Both the position numbers and the translations under genes were made by a program. A DNA stretch of 63,340 bases from positions 1 through 63,340 of the forward strand of contig JBEKBD010000002.1 in the NCBI GenBank assembly GCA_050015575.1, given 5' to 3'. Source of the DNA: Roseiarcus sp050015575. GTDB taxonomy: Bacteria; Pseudomonadota; Alphaproteobacteria; Rhizobiales; Beijerinckiaceae. Below, one piece after another: positions 26,895 to 35,322 of this stretch. Under the pieces are notes generated by a model. It was not told the origin of the DNA. It made no database searches and saw only the letters and a program-made list of their open reading frames with translations. The first letter of the stretch is position 1. Every line of letters begins with the position of its first letter.

Positions 26895-26963
26895 TCCGAA
26901 TCCGCCGTGCGCCGCCCGCGTCGGCGCGCGTTGCTATGCCCTCGGACTTCAAGGCGCAAATCC

Positions 26964-27878
26964 ATGACCACGCTGTCCCTTCGGGCCCTGGCGGCCGCGC
27001 TCGTCGCCGCTTCGGCCGTTCTTTGGCTCTCGCCGGCCTTCGCCCACGCCGTCTGCGGCGACCGCATTTTCCCGGCCACGCTCGGCATCGACGACCCCGG
27101 CGTCGGCGACGAACTGGCGCTGCCCACCCTGACTTACCTACCGCACAACGCCGGCGGATCGCAGGAGCTCGATGCGACCTTCAGCTGGACCAAGACCATC
27201 TTCCCCGGCTTCGGGCTGTCGGTTCAGGACGGGCCGACTTGGCAACGGCCCGGCGGCTACGGATGGGAGAGCCTCGACACCGAAGCCAAATACAATTTCC
27301 TCTGCATTCCCGATTTGGAATTCATGGCCTCGGTCGGCGCGACGGTCATCTGGGGCGACACGGGAACCGGGACGCAGATCCAACCCTTCAACGTGTACCA
27401 GCCCGTGCTCGATGCGGGCCTCGGGTTCGGCGGCTTGCCGAAGAGCCTGAACATCCTGCGGCCGATCGCCGTGACCGCCGAACTCAGCGAGAGCGCGCCC
27501 GGGCAATCCTGGACGAACGCAAGCCCGAACCCGACGACCCTCAACGGGGGATTCACCGTCCAATACAGCCTGCCGTACTACAATTCGCACGTGGCCGAGA
27601 TCGGCGCCGACTTCTTCAAGCGCCTGATCCCGGTCGCCGAATTCACCTTCTCGAAGCCGATCTCGAACTTCGAGCCGGGCGCCAACGCGACGACCGGCGC
27701 GATTCAGCCGGGCGCGATCTACATGGCCGACACCTGGCAATTCGCGCTCGAAGCGATCGTTCCGATCAACAGCGCGAGCGGCCACGGGGCCGGCGTCGTC
27801 GGCGAGTTGCACTTCTTCTTCGACGACATCTTCCCCGACACGCTCGGCAAGCCGATCTTCACCGGGAGACAGCCATGA
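26964..27878 (+). CDS. Conserved exported protein of unknown function in the copper operon
   Basis: A 304-aa protein with a Sec signal peptide (cleavage after AFA, about residue 27), so the mature chain begins HAVCGDRIFPATLGIDDP. The rest is rich in aromatic and Gly/Asn residues in alternating stretches, suggesting a beta-rich outer-membrane or periplasmic protein. Only two cysteines were seen, at the mature N-terminus and in FLCIPDLEF. I recall homologues described only as hypothetical. Its stop overlaps the copC start (ATGA), tying it to copper handling. Confidence 0.8.
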   Translation: MTTLSLRALAAALVAASAVLWLSPAFAHAVCGDRIFPATLGIDDPGVGDELALPTLTYLPHNAGGSQELDATFSWTKTIFPGFGLSVQDGPTWQRPGGYGWESLDTEAKYNFLCIPDLEFMASVGATVIWGDTGTGTQIQPFNVYQPVLDAGLGFGGLPKSLNILRPIAVTAELSESAPGQSWTNASPNPTTLNGGFTVQYSLPYYNSHVAEIGADFFKRLIPVAEFTFSKPISNFEPGANATTGAIQPGAIYMADTWQFALEAIVPINSASGHGAGVVGELHFFFDDIFPDTLGKPIFTGRQP

Positions 27879-28243
27879 TTCGCCGTTCCATCGCAAAAAG
27901 CGCCGCCGCGCTCGCCTTTGTTTTCGCCGCCGCCGCGGCGTTCGCGCACGCCCAGCTTGAAAAGGCTTCGCCCGCCGTTGGCAGCGCGGTCGCGCCTCCC
28001 GCCGAGATTCGGCTGAAATTCAGCGAGGGCGTCGAGCCGCGCTTTTCGACGATCGCGCTGTCTTCGGAGAGCGGCGCGGCGGCGCCGCTCGGCGCGCCCA
28101 GCCTCGATCCCGCCGACGACAGCGTGCTGATCGCCAAGGTCGCCAAGACGCTGGCGCCGGGCGTTTACACCGTGACTTGGCATGCCGTGTCGGTCGACAC
28201 CCACAAGACGCAGGGCAGCTTCGACTTCACCGTGAAGCCTTGA
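27875..28243 (+). CDS. copC: Copper resistance protein CopC
   Basis: Periplasmic Cu(II)-binding beta-barrel protein, 122 aa. After signal cleavage at AFA the mature protein starts with His25 (HAQLEKASPAVGS); an N-terminal His is the classical Cu(II) ligand of CopC, completed by the Asp and His of VSVDTHKTQGSF near the end. The ATG overlaps the upstream stop by four bases. It probably passes copper to CopD, two genes downstream. Confidence 0.94.
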   Translation: MIRRSIAKSAAALAFVFAAAAAFAHAQLEKASPAVGSAVAPPAEIRLKFSEGVEPRFSTIALSSESGAAAPLGAPSLDPADDSVLIAKVAKTLAPGVYTVTWHAVSVDTHKTQGSFDFTVKP

Positions 28244-28277
28244 CCGGCCTTCCCGGCAACGAAACCAGGAGACGACC

Positions 28278-28778
28278 ATGAATCGTTTGCAGAGCCTTTG
28301 TCTGGCGCTCGCGCTCGCCCTGAGCGCGGCCCCCGCCCTCGCCCAGGAGATCAAGGCGGGCGATCTGACGATCGAACGCCCCTGGGCGCGCGCGACGCCG
28401 AAAGGCGCCGACGTCGGCGCCGGCTATCTCGTGATCCGCAACGACGGCGCCTCGCCGGACCGCCTGACCGGCGGCTCCGCCGACTTCGCCGCCGTCGAAA
28501 TCCACGAGATGGCCATGGCGGGCGGCGTCATGACCATGCGCGAGGTGAAGGACGGGCTCGTCATTCCCGCCCACGGCGCGGCGACGCTCGCGCCGGGCGG
28601 CTACCATCTCATGTTCACCGGCCTGAAGCGCCCTCTCGTCAAGGGAGAGAGCGTCAAGGCGACTTTGACTTTCGAACATGCGGGCGCCGTGGCGGTCGAT
28701 TTCGCGGTCCAAGGCGTCGGCGTCGCCGCGCCCAGCGACGGCATGAAGGGCATGGACATGAAGGGGATGAAGATGTGA
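28278..28778 (+). CDS. PCu(A)C-type periplasmic copper chaperone
   Basis: Periplasmic Cu(I) chaperone, known in other bacteria to load the CuA or CuB site of cytochrome oxidase. The 166-aa chain has a signal peptide (cleaved after ALA, about 22) and the copper motif H76, M78, M87, then H110-x-M112, close to the published H(M)x10Mx21HxM pattern. The tail (156-166) is Met/Lys-rich and could add a metal site. It lies between copC and copD. Confidence 0.94.
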   Translation: MNRLQSLCLALALALSAAPALAQEIKAGDLTIERPWARATPKGADVGAGYLVIRNDGASPDRLTGGSADFAAVEIHEMAMAGGVMTMREVKDGLVIPAHGAATLAPGGYHLMFTGLKRPLVKGESVKATLTFEHAGAVAVDFAVQGVGVAAPSDGMKGMDMKGMKM

Positions 28779-28822
28779 GGACGGCTCGCGCGGCGTCGAC
28801 GACCAGCCGCTAGGGGCGAGCG

Positions 28823-29695
28823 ATGGAAAGCGCGCTGGCCCTCTGCCGCTTCGCGCATTTCCTGTCGGCGATGGCGCTGTTCGGCGCAAGCCTCTACTTG
28901 CGCGCGTTGGCGCCGGCCGACCTCGCGCGCGCCCTCGCGCCCGCCGCGCGGCGCATCGCGGCGGCCGCGATCGCCCTCGCCGCGCTCAGCGCCGTCGTCT
29001 GGATCGCGCTGGAAGCGGCGTCGATGTCCGGTTCCTGGTCCGCCGGCCTCGACCCGGACGCCCTCCAGGCTGTCCTGACGGACACCGCGTTCGGCGCGAT
29101 CTGGCGATGGCGTCTGGCCATCGCGCTGGCGCTGCTCGCGGCGCTGGCGCTCGGCCGACACGGCCCGTCGACCTTCACGCTCGTCCTCTCCGCGCTGCTG
29201 CTGGCGAGCCTCGGCCTCGTCGGCCACGCCTCGATGCAGCGCGGCGGCGTCGGCGCGCTCCATCGCGCCAACCACGCGCTCCATCTTCTCGCCGCCGGCG
29301 CCTGGATCGGCGGCCTGCCGCTCTTCGCGCTTTGTCTGAACGCCTATCGCGATCCCGCGCTGCGCCGCGCCGCGACGATCGCGATGCGGCGGTTTTCCTT
29401 CTGGGGCCAGTTCGACGTCGCGCTGGTCGTGCTGAGCGGCGCGGTCAACGTCGCGCTGACCGGCGGCGCGCCGCCGTTCCCGACGACGCCGTATCGCGCG
29501 CTGCTGTGCGCGAAGATCGCGATCGCAGCGACGATGATCGCGATCGCGATCGTCAACCGCTACGCGCTGGCGCCGCGCCTGGGGCTCGACGGGCGGGCAT
29601 TGGGTCTGTTGATGAAGACCAGCCTCGCCGAAGTCGCGCTCGGCGCCGTCGTCGTGGCGTTGGCGAGCGTCCTCGGCCTGCTCGACCCGTTCTAA
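28823..29695 (+). CDS. copD: Copper resistance/uptake membrane protein CopD
   Basis: Inner-membrane protein of 290 aa with about eight helices, thought to move copper from CopC across the membrane. Conserved His are seen in GHASMQRGG, HRANHALHLLAAGAWIGGL. The ATG follows GGGGCGAGCG. Its TAA overlaps the stop of the convergent hom gene by four bases. Confidence 0.92.
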   Translation: MESALALCRFAHFLSAMALFGASLYLRALAPADLARALAPAARRIAAAAIALAALSAVVWIALEAASMSGSWSAGLDPDALQAVLTDTAFGAIWRWRLAIALALLAALALGRHGPSTFTLVLSALLLASLGLVGHASMQRGGVGALHRANHALHLLAAGAWIGGLPLFALCLNAYRDPALRRAATIAMRRFSFWGQFDVALVVLSGAVNVALTGGAPPFPTTPYRALLCAKIAIAATMIAIAIVNRYALAPRLGLDGRALGLLMKTSLAEVALGAVVVALASVLGLLDPF

Positions 29696-30990
29696 GCGCG
29701 CTCGATGCGGATGACCTGCGGCTTCTCCTTCACCACCCCGTCGGCGACCGCCAGCGCCAGCGCCTCGCGAATCGACGCCTCCGTCGTCGCGTGCGTGATC
29801 AGCACCACCGGCGCGATCTCGGAGGACGGGGCGCCCTTGGCGGGACGCTTCTGCATGATCGCCTCGAGCGAAATCTTGCGCTCGGCCATGCGGGCGGCGA
29901 TCGAGGCCATCGAGCCGGGGCGATCGACCACGGCGAGGCGCACGTAATAGCCGCCTTCGTGGCGCTGCATCGGCACGCGCTCGGCGTCTTCGAGCGCGTC
30001 GACCGGCCGGCCGAACGCCGGCCCATAATCGCCGCGCGCGATGTCGACGATGTCGGCGGCGACCGCCGAAGCCGTGGCGTCGCCGCCGGCGCCGGGGCCG
30101 ACCAGCGTCAGCGCGCCGATCGCGTCGCCGTCGATGGTCACCGCGTTGAGCACCCCCATGGTCTGCGCCAGCGGCTCGGACTTGGCGACCATGGTCGGAT
30201 GCACGCGCTGCTCGACCCCTCTCGGCGTGCGCTCGGCGACGCCGAGCAGTTTGATGCGATAGCCCAGCTCGTCGGCTGCGGCGAGGTCGGCCAGAGTGAT
30301 GGTCTGGATGCCCTCGATCGAAACCGCGTCGGCGTCGATCTTCGCGCCGAACGCCAGCGACGCGAGGATGGCGAGCTTGTGAGCCGAATCGAAGCCGCCG
30401 ATGTCGAAGGTCGGGTCCGCTTCGGCGTAGCCGAGCCGTTGCGCGTCGGCCAGACACGCCTCGAACGGCAGCCCGTCCGTCTCCATGCGCGACAGAATAT
30501 AGTTGCAGGTGCCGTTCAGGATGCCGGAGACGCGGCGAACGGCGTTGCCGACCAAGCCTTCGCGCAGCGTCTTGATCACGGGAATCCCGCCGGCGACCGC
30601 GGCTTCGAACGCCAGCGCCGCGCCGTTGGCTTCGGCGAGCCTGGCGAGTTCGACGCCGTGGGCCGCGATCATCGCCTTGTTGGCGGTGACCAGGGGCACG
30701 CCGCGCGACAGGACCGCCTTCGCCGACTCGTAGGCGACGCCCTCGGCGCCGCCGATCAGCTCGACGAAGACGTCGAGTTCCGCTTGCGCGAGCGATCGCG
30801 CATCGTCGTAGAAAGTCGCGCCCGCGAGATCGCGGCCGCGATCGCGCCGGACGAGGTCGCTGACTCCGACGAGCGCGATATCGCGACCGGTGCGCGCGGC
30901 GAGATCGGCGCGCCGGCGCCCCAAGAGCCTCACCAGCGCGGACCCGATGGTTCCCAGGCCCGCGACGCCGACGCGCAGAGGTTCCCTCAT
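29692..30990 (-). CDS. hom: Homoserine dehydrogenase
   Basis: Reduces aspartate semialdehyde to homoserine on the way to threonine and methionine. The 432-aa chain has the NAD(P) motif VAGLGTIGSALVRLLG at the N-terminus, the catalytic region with ANKAMIAAHG and GGIPVIKTLREGL, and a C-terminal ACT domain (from about 355, VVDRPGSMASIAARM) for allosteric control by threonine. The length is typical. Confidence 0.97.
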   Translation of the reverse strand: MREPLRVGVAGLGTIGSALVRLLGRRRADLAARTGRDIALVGVSDLVRRDRGRDLAGATFYDDARSLAQAELDVFVELIGGAEGVAYESAKAVLSRGVPLVTANKAMIAAHGVELARLAEANGAALAFEAAVAGGIPVIKTLREGLVGNAVRRVSGILNGTCNYILSRMETDGLPFEACLADAQRLGYAEADPTFDIGGFDSAHKLAILASLAFGAKIDADAVSIEGIQTITLADLAAADELGYRIKLLGVAERTPRGVEQRVHPTMVAKSEPLAQTMGVLNAVTIDGDAIGALTLVGPGAGGDATASAVAADIVDIARGDYGPAFGRPVDALEDAERVPMQRHEGGYYVRLAVVDRPGSMASIAARMAERKISLEAIMQKRPAKGAPSSEIAPVVLITHATTEASIREALALAVADGVVKEKPQVIRIERA

Positions 30991-31072
30991 TCGATGTCGC
31001 CCCCAACAAGAAGCCGGGCGCGCCGGCTTCGAGCCTTCTTGCCCGACTTGCCGCTGGCGATCAATCGAAGCG

Positions 31073-31489
31073 TCAGCGGTAGCGCTCGATCGCGCTCTTG
31101 GCTTTCTTCTTGCGCTCCTTGCGCGCGGCGTAGCGGGCGTCCCGGTCGAGCTTGCGCTCGTATTCGAGTCGGGCCTCTTCCTCGCGGCGGGCCGCTTCGG
31201 CGGCTTCGCGCGCCAGCGCCTGCTGACGCAGCGCCTCTTGGCGCGCCTCTTCCTCGGCGGCGCGGCGCGCCGCTTCGGCGGCCTCCGCTTCGGCCTTGCG
31301 CTTCAGCCGCTCGGCGTCGCGCTCGGCGCGCGCCTGCAGGATCGCGCGGCGTTTCGCTTCGCGTGCGACGACGGCCGGATCGTTGGGATCGTATTTCGGA
31401 CGCGAAAGGAACTTCTCGGCCAGCGCCTTGCGCGCCTTGGCGGCCGCGGCCTGGCGGTCGAGGAAATTATTGCTGTGCAAAAACGACAT
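31073..31489 (-). CDS. DUF6481-type coiled-coil protein
   Basis: A 138-aa highly charged protein. After MSFLHSNNFLDRQAAAAKAR and a segment with RPKYDPNDPAVVAR, residues 45-125 form a long Glu/Ala/Arg coiled coil. It resembles DUF6481 proteins of alphaproteobacteria, whose function is unknown. No signal peptide or membrane helix. Alone between hom and a divergent hypothetical gene. Confidence 0.8.
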   Translation of the reverse strand: MSFLHSNNFLDRQAAAAKARKALAEKFLSRPKYDPNDPAVVAREAKRRAILQARAERDAERLKRKAEAEAAEAARRAAEEEARQEALRQQALAREAAEAARREEEARLEYERKLDRDARYAARKERKKKAKSAIERYR

Positions 31490-31712
31490 CGCTTGCTTTG
31501 CTTCCCTTGCAGATGGTTTCGTCGCGCGCGCTCATGCCACAAAGCGCGCAAAACGGCAATGATCTTCGCCGCGACGCCCTGACGCATTGAGTCCGCGGGC
31601 CTTCGAGGCCGTCCGCCGCGCGAGGCGTGACGGCTTCGCCCCGCTGCCGTAAGATGACGCCGCCGCGGCTCGACGCCTGCTCGAGCGGGCGAAGCGACGG
31701 GCGGACCAGCCG

Positions 31713-32249
31713 ATGAACAGCGCGACTCCGGAGTGCCTTGGCCCACGGCATTTGCAGCTCTTCGGCGCCATCGTGCAGGCGTTCGCGCGCTACGAGCTGC
31801 TCATGCAGGACGTGATGGCCACGGTCGCCGGCGCCGACGCGGCCGCCGTCATGCTGCTGACCCGCCGCCTCGACTTCGCCGGCAAGCGGCGCGTCTTGCT
31901 CGATCTGCTTCGTCACCGGCCGGTTCCGCTCGATCAATTCGACCGCATCCGCGGCTATCTCGTCATTCCCGACAATTTGACGCCTTTGCGCGACGACATC
32001 GCCCATTCCGCGTGGAAGCCCGGCGCGACGGCGACCGGCGTGCAGCCGAACTGGATTCTCCGCATCCCCCCGAGCGTCAAGCCTTCGCGGGGCGATCGCG
32101 CCGAAGCGGGAGCGTACGTCGAGGACAACCAGGATCGAGTCGAATACACCCTCGACGACCTCGAGCGGATCGTCGAGAGTCTGGCGGACAACTATGCGTT
32201 GTTCCTGGCCTACCTCGAAGAGGTCGATCTCGTCCCGGCGCGGGCTTGA
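31713..32249 (+). CDS. Hypothetical protein
   Basis: A 178-aa soluble protein that I do not recognise. It appears mostly helical (LQLFGAIVQAFARYELLMQD at residues 14-33, then RRLDFAGKRRVLLDLLRHRP), with a conserved-looking RDDIAHSAWKPG near 95 and an acidic C-terminal helix DDLERIVESLADNYALFL. The RDxIAHs pattern recalls HEPN-like or related nucleic-acid-linked families, but this is weak. Coding use matches neighbours. Confidence 0.7.
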   Translation: MNSATPECLGPRHLQLFGAIVQAFARYELLMQDVMATVAGADAAAVMLLTRRLDFAGKRRVLLDLLRHRPVPLDQFDRIRGYLVIPDNLTPLRDDIAHSAWKPGATATGVQPNWILRIPPSVKPSRGDRAEAGAYVEDNQDRVEYTLDDLERIVESLADNYALFLAYLEEVDLVPARA

Positions 32250-32404
32250 GCGACGGCCTTGCCGTCGCGGCCCGTCTCGAAGCGCGGCGCTTCGTCCTTT
32301 TCGCCGCGGGCCGGCGAGCGGTCCGCTTCGGCGACGAGATCGGCGTCGCCGCGTCGAGCGGCCGCGACGCGCGGCTGGGTTCGTCGTCGCATGGGGATGG
32401 GAAT

Positions 32405-32480
32405 TGGTGAGCGCGGTGGGACTCGAACCCACGACCCCCTGATTAAAAGTCAGATGCTCTACCGATTGAGCTACGCGCTC
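32405..32480 (-). tRNA. tRNA-Lys (anticodon TTT)
   Basis: A 76-nt cloverleaf on the minus strand. The acceptor arms GAGCGCG and CGCGCTC pair perfectly, the D arm is GCTC...GAGC, the anticodon loop CTTTTAA carries TTT, and the T arm contains GTTCGAGTC. CCA is encoded. It ends 19 bases before the lipA stop. Confidence 0.97.
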
Positions 32481-32499
32481 TTGCTTGGGCTGCGAAGGC

Positions 32500-33498
32500 C
32501 TACAGCCTCGTCTCCCGAGGGTCAATAGAACGCGCGCTCGCCTTGGCGAAACGCGCCGCCTTGAGCCGCGCGAAGTCCTCGCCGGCGTGATGCGAGGATC
32601 GCGTCAGCGGGGTCGCGGCGACCAGTAAGAAGCCCTTCGCCGCGCCGACGGCGGCGTAGGACTGGAATTCCTCCGGCGCGACGAAACGCGCCACCGCGTG
32701 GTGCTTGGGCGTCGGCTGGAGATATTGGCCGATGGTGAGGAAATCGACGTCGGCGCTGCGGAGGTCGTCCATCGTCTGCAGCACTTCGTTGCGCTCTTCG
32801 CCGAGGCCGACCATGAGTCCCGATTTGGTGAACAGCCTCGCGTCGAGTTCCTTGGCGCGCTGCAGCAGGCGCAGCGAATGGAAATAGCGCGCGCCCGGCC
32901 GCACGGCGAGATATTTCGACGGCACGGTCTCGAGGTTGTGGTTGAAGACGTCCGGCTCGGCCGCGACGACGATTTCCAGCGCGCCGTCCTTGCGCAGGAA
33001 ATCGGGCGTCAGCACCTCGATCGTGGTCCCCGGCGCGGCGGCGCGGATCGCCCGGATGGCGCGGGCGAAATGCCCGGCGCCGCCATCGGGAAGGTCGTCG
33101 CGATCGACCGAGGTCACCACGACATGGCTCAGGCCGAGCTTGGCGACGGCGTCGGCGACGCGCGCCGGCTCGCCCTCGTCGAGCGCGTCGGGCAGGCCGG
33201 TGCGCACGTTGCAGAACGCGCAGGCGCGCGTGCAAGTCTCGCCCATGATCATGAACGTGGCGTGCTTCTTCTCCCAGCATTCGCCGATGTTGGGACAGCG
33301 CGCCTCCTCGCAGACGGTGGCGAGCTTGTGATCGCGCACGATCGCGGCGGTCGCGGCGAAGCCCGCGGAGCCGGGCGCCTTGACCCGGATCCAGGCGGGC
33401 TTGCGCGGCGAGGGCTGGTCCGGCCGATGCGCCTTTTCAGGATGGCGCGGGCGCGTCGCGCGAGGCTGGCCATTGATGAGGTCGATCACAACCGTCAC
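32500..33498 (-). CDS. lipA: Lipoyl synthase
   Basis: Radical SAM enzyme that inserts two sulfurs into protein-bound octanoyl groups. The 332-aa protein has the auxiliary-cluster motif C-x4-C-x5-C (CEEARCPNIGEC) and the SAM-cluster motif C-x3-C-x2-C (CTRACAFC), both near residues 65-100. The N-terminus is a basic family-typical leader. No lipB is adjacent. Confidence 0.97.
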   Translation of the reverse strand: MTVVIDLINGQPRATRPRHPEKAHRPDQPSPRKPAWIRVKAPGSAGFAATAAIVRDHKLATVCEEARCPNIGECWEKKHATFMIMGETCTRACAFCNVRTGLPDALDEGEPARVADAVAKLGLSHVVVTSVDRDDLPDGGAGHFARAIRAIRAAAPGTTIEVLTPDFLRKDGALEIVVAAEPDVFNHNLETVPSKYLAVRPGARYFHSLRLLQRAKELDARLFTKSGLMVGLGEERNEVLQTMDDLRSADVDFLTIGQYLQPTPKHHAVARFVAPEEFQSYAAVGAAKGFLLVAATPLTRSSHHAGEDFARLKAARFAKASARSIDPRETRL

Positions 33499-33525
33499 GA
33501 TTCACCCCGCGCCGCAAGTCTGCGA

Positions 33526-33810
33526 TCAGGCCGCTCCTCGGCGCTGGACGGCCTGCCAGATGAGCAGCAGGACCACGGAGCCGACCAAGGCGGCGATAAA
33601 ATGGCCGAGCGAGTGGCGCACCGTGATGGCGGCCAACGACGCCAGCTCCGAACCGATCCACGAGCCGGCGACGCCGATCAGGATATTAGTGAAAAGGCCG
33701 TGCGGCGTGCCCAGGATCATGCCGGCGATCCAGCCCGCCAAGCCGCCGATGATGATGAGCGAAAAGAAACCGACGCCCGGCGTGCCCATGAGGGCGAGAG
33801 GTTCGTGCAT
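33526..33810 (-). CDS. GlsB/YeaQ/YmgE-family small membrane protein
   Basis: A 94-aa inner-membrane protein with about three helices and the Gly-rich signature IIIGGLAGWIAGMILG. The family is described as transglycosylase-associated or stress-induced; function is not settled. Located upstream of lipA on the same strand with a 27-base gap. Confidence 0.9.
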   Translation of the reverse strand: MHEPLALMGTPGVGFFSLIIIGGLAGWIAGMILGTPHGLFTNILIGVAGSWIGSELASLAAITVRHSLGHFIAALVGSVVLLLIWQAVQRRGAA

Positions 33811-33915
33811 GACAGCTCTCCCAATTCCTGCTGTTTCGACGCGCCCTCGGCCCTCGGCCGGGCGCGCCGCGAGTTTCCGTTTTTCGCGCGACGGCGCGAT
33901 GACGCCGCCGCCCGG

Positions 33916-35211
33916 TCACGCCGTTCGGGTCAACGCCGCCACATAGAACCCGTCCGTTCCCGTGCGCAAGGGGCTGAGGCGAATCCCGGCGCCCAGAATC
34001 GAGGCGCAATCGGCGAGCGCGGCGAGGCCGCAGGCGCGCGCCCAGTGAGCCGCCTCGAGCGGCAAAAAGTCGGCGCGGGAGGCGAGGAACGCGGCGACGC
34101 GATCCTCGTTCTCGGCCTTCAGCAGCGAGCAGGTGACGTAGACCAGCCGCCCGCCCGGCTTGACGAATCGCGCGGCGTTTTCAAGCGTTTCGTTCTGGTC
34201 CTTGATCCGTTGTTCGAGCGCGCCCGGGCGCATCCGCCATTTCGCGTCGGGGTTGCGCCGCCAGGCGCCGCAGCCGCTGCACGGCGCGTCGACCAGCGCG
34301 AGGTCGCAGCGGTCGGCGAGGTCGGCGAGGACATCCGCGCCGCCGCGCGGCGCGCGCACCTGGACGTTGCGGGCGCCCGAGCGCGCCAGCCGCGCGTAGA
34401 TCGGCGCCAGGCGCCGGGCGTCGGGATCGCTGGCGTAGATCTGGCCGTGGCCGGCCATCATCCCCGCCAGCGCCAGGGTCTTGCCGCCGGCGCCGGCGCA
34501 GAGGTCGAGCGCCTGCATCCCCGGCGCGGCGCCGCTGAGCAGCGTCGCGAGTTGCGAGCCTTCGTCCTGGACTTCGACGAGGCCCTTGAGGTAGGCGGGC
34601 TCGGCGGAAAGCGCCGGGCCGCGGCCGTCGCCGCGCACGGCGATGCGCAGCCCGATCGGCGACAACGGCGCGGCGACCGCGCCGAGATGAGCGAGCGCCG
34701 CCAAGCCGCGATCGCGGTCCCCCTTCAGCGCGTTGACGCGCAGGTCGACCGGCGCGCGATGGGCGAGCGCCCTGCCCTCGTCGATCGCCGCCTCGCCGAA
34801 CGTCTCGGCGAAAGCCGGCGCCAGCCACTCGGGAAAGTCGCCCTGCACATACGCCGGCGCGCCGGCGAGATCGCCGCTGCGCAGCCGCTCGCGCTCGGCT
34901 TCGCTCAGCGGCGCCGGCGCGTGGCCCTCGCCGCTGAACAGCGCCGCGATCTCCGCTTCGTCCAAGCCGCGCAATTGCTTCAGCGCGCCGAGGACTTCGG
35001 CGCGCGGGCTCGCTTCGCCGAGGATCCAGGCCGACGACGCCTTGCGGCGCAGCGCGTCGTAGACCAGGCCGGCGATCGCCGCGCGGTCGCCCGAGCCGGC
35101 GAAGCGCCGCGCCAGCCCCCAGTCCTTCAGCGCGTCGGCGGCGGGACGGCGGCGCGCCTCGACATCGGCGAGGACTTCGATCGCGGCGGCGACGCGGGCG
35201 GCGGGGGTCAT
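33916..35211 (-). CDS. RsmB/NOP-family RNA (cytosine-5) methyltransferase
   Basis: SAM-dependent m5C RNA methyltransferase, probably acting on 16S rRNA. The 431-aa chain has an NusB-like helical N-terminus (to about 130), SAM motif LDLCAGAGGKTLALAG near 250, and both catalytic cysteines, in VDAPCSGCGAWRRNP and VTCSLLKAENE. Whether it is RsmB itself cannot be shown. Confidence 0.93.
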   Translation of the reverse strand: MTPAARVAAAIEVLADVEARRRPAADALKDWGLARRFAGSGDRAAIAGLVYDALRRKASSAWILGEASPRAEVLGALKQLRGLDEAEIAALFSGEGHAPAPLSEAERERLRSGDLAGAPAYVQGDFPEWLAPAFAETFGEAAIDEGRALAHRAPVDLRVNALKGDRDRGLAALAHLGAVAAPLSPIGLRIAVRGDGRGPALSAEPAYLKGLVEVQDEGSQLATLLSGAAPGMQALDLCAGAGGKTLALAGMMAGHGQIYASDPDARRLAPIYARLARSGARNVQVRAPRGGADVLADLADRCDLALVDAPCSGCGAWRRNPDAKWRMRPGALEQRIKDQNETLENAARFVKPGGRLVYVTCSLLKAENEDRVAAFLASRADFLPLEAAHWARACGLAALADCASILGAGIRLSPLRTGTDGFYVAALTRTA

Positions 35212-35322
35212 GGGTCCGTTTACCGCGGGCGGCCGGACGAAGCAAAATTCCGCGCAATTACGGGTTGGGAAATGCGACGCCGCGCGCTAGGTTGCCCGCG
35301 TTCGCTTTGCCGGAGTTCCTTC

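Noticed and set aside
26964..29695. Methanotroph-type copper/methanobactin cluster
   Set aside because: No short Cys-rich methanobactin-like precursor, no mbnB/mbnC or pmo genes; the genes are general copper-handling genes.
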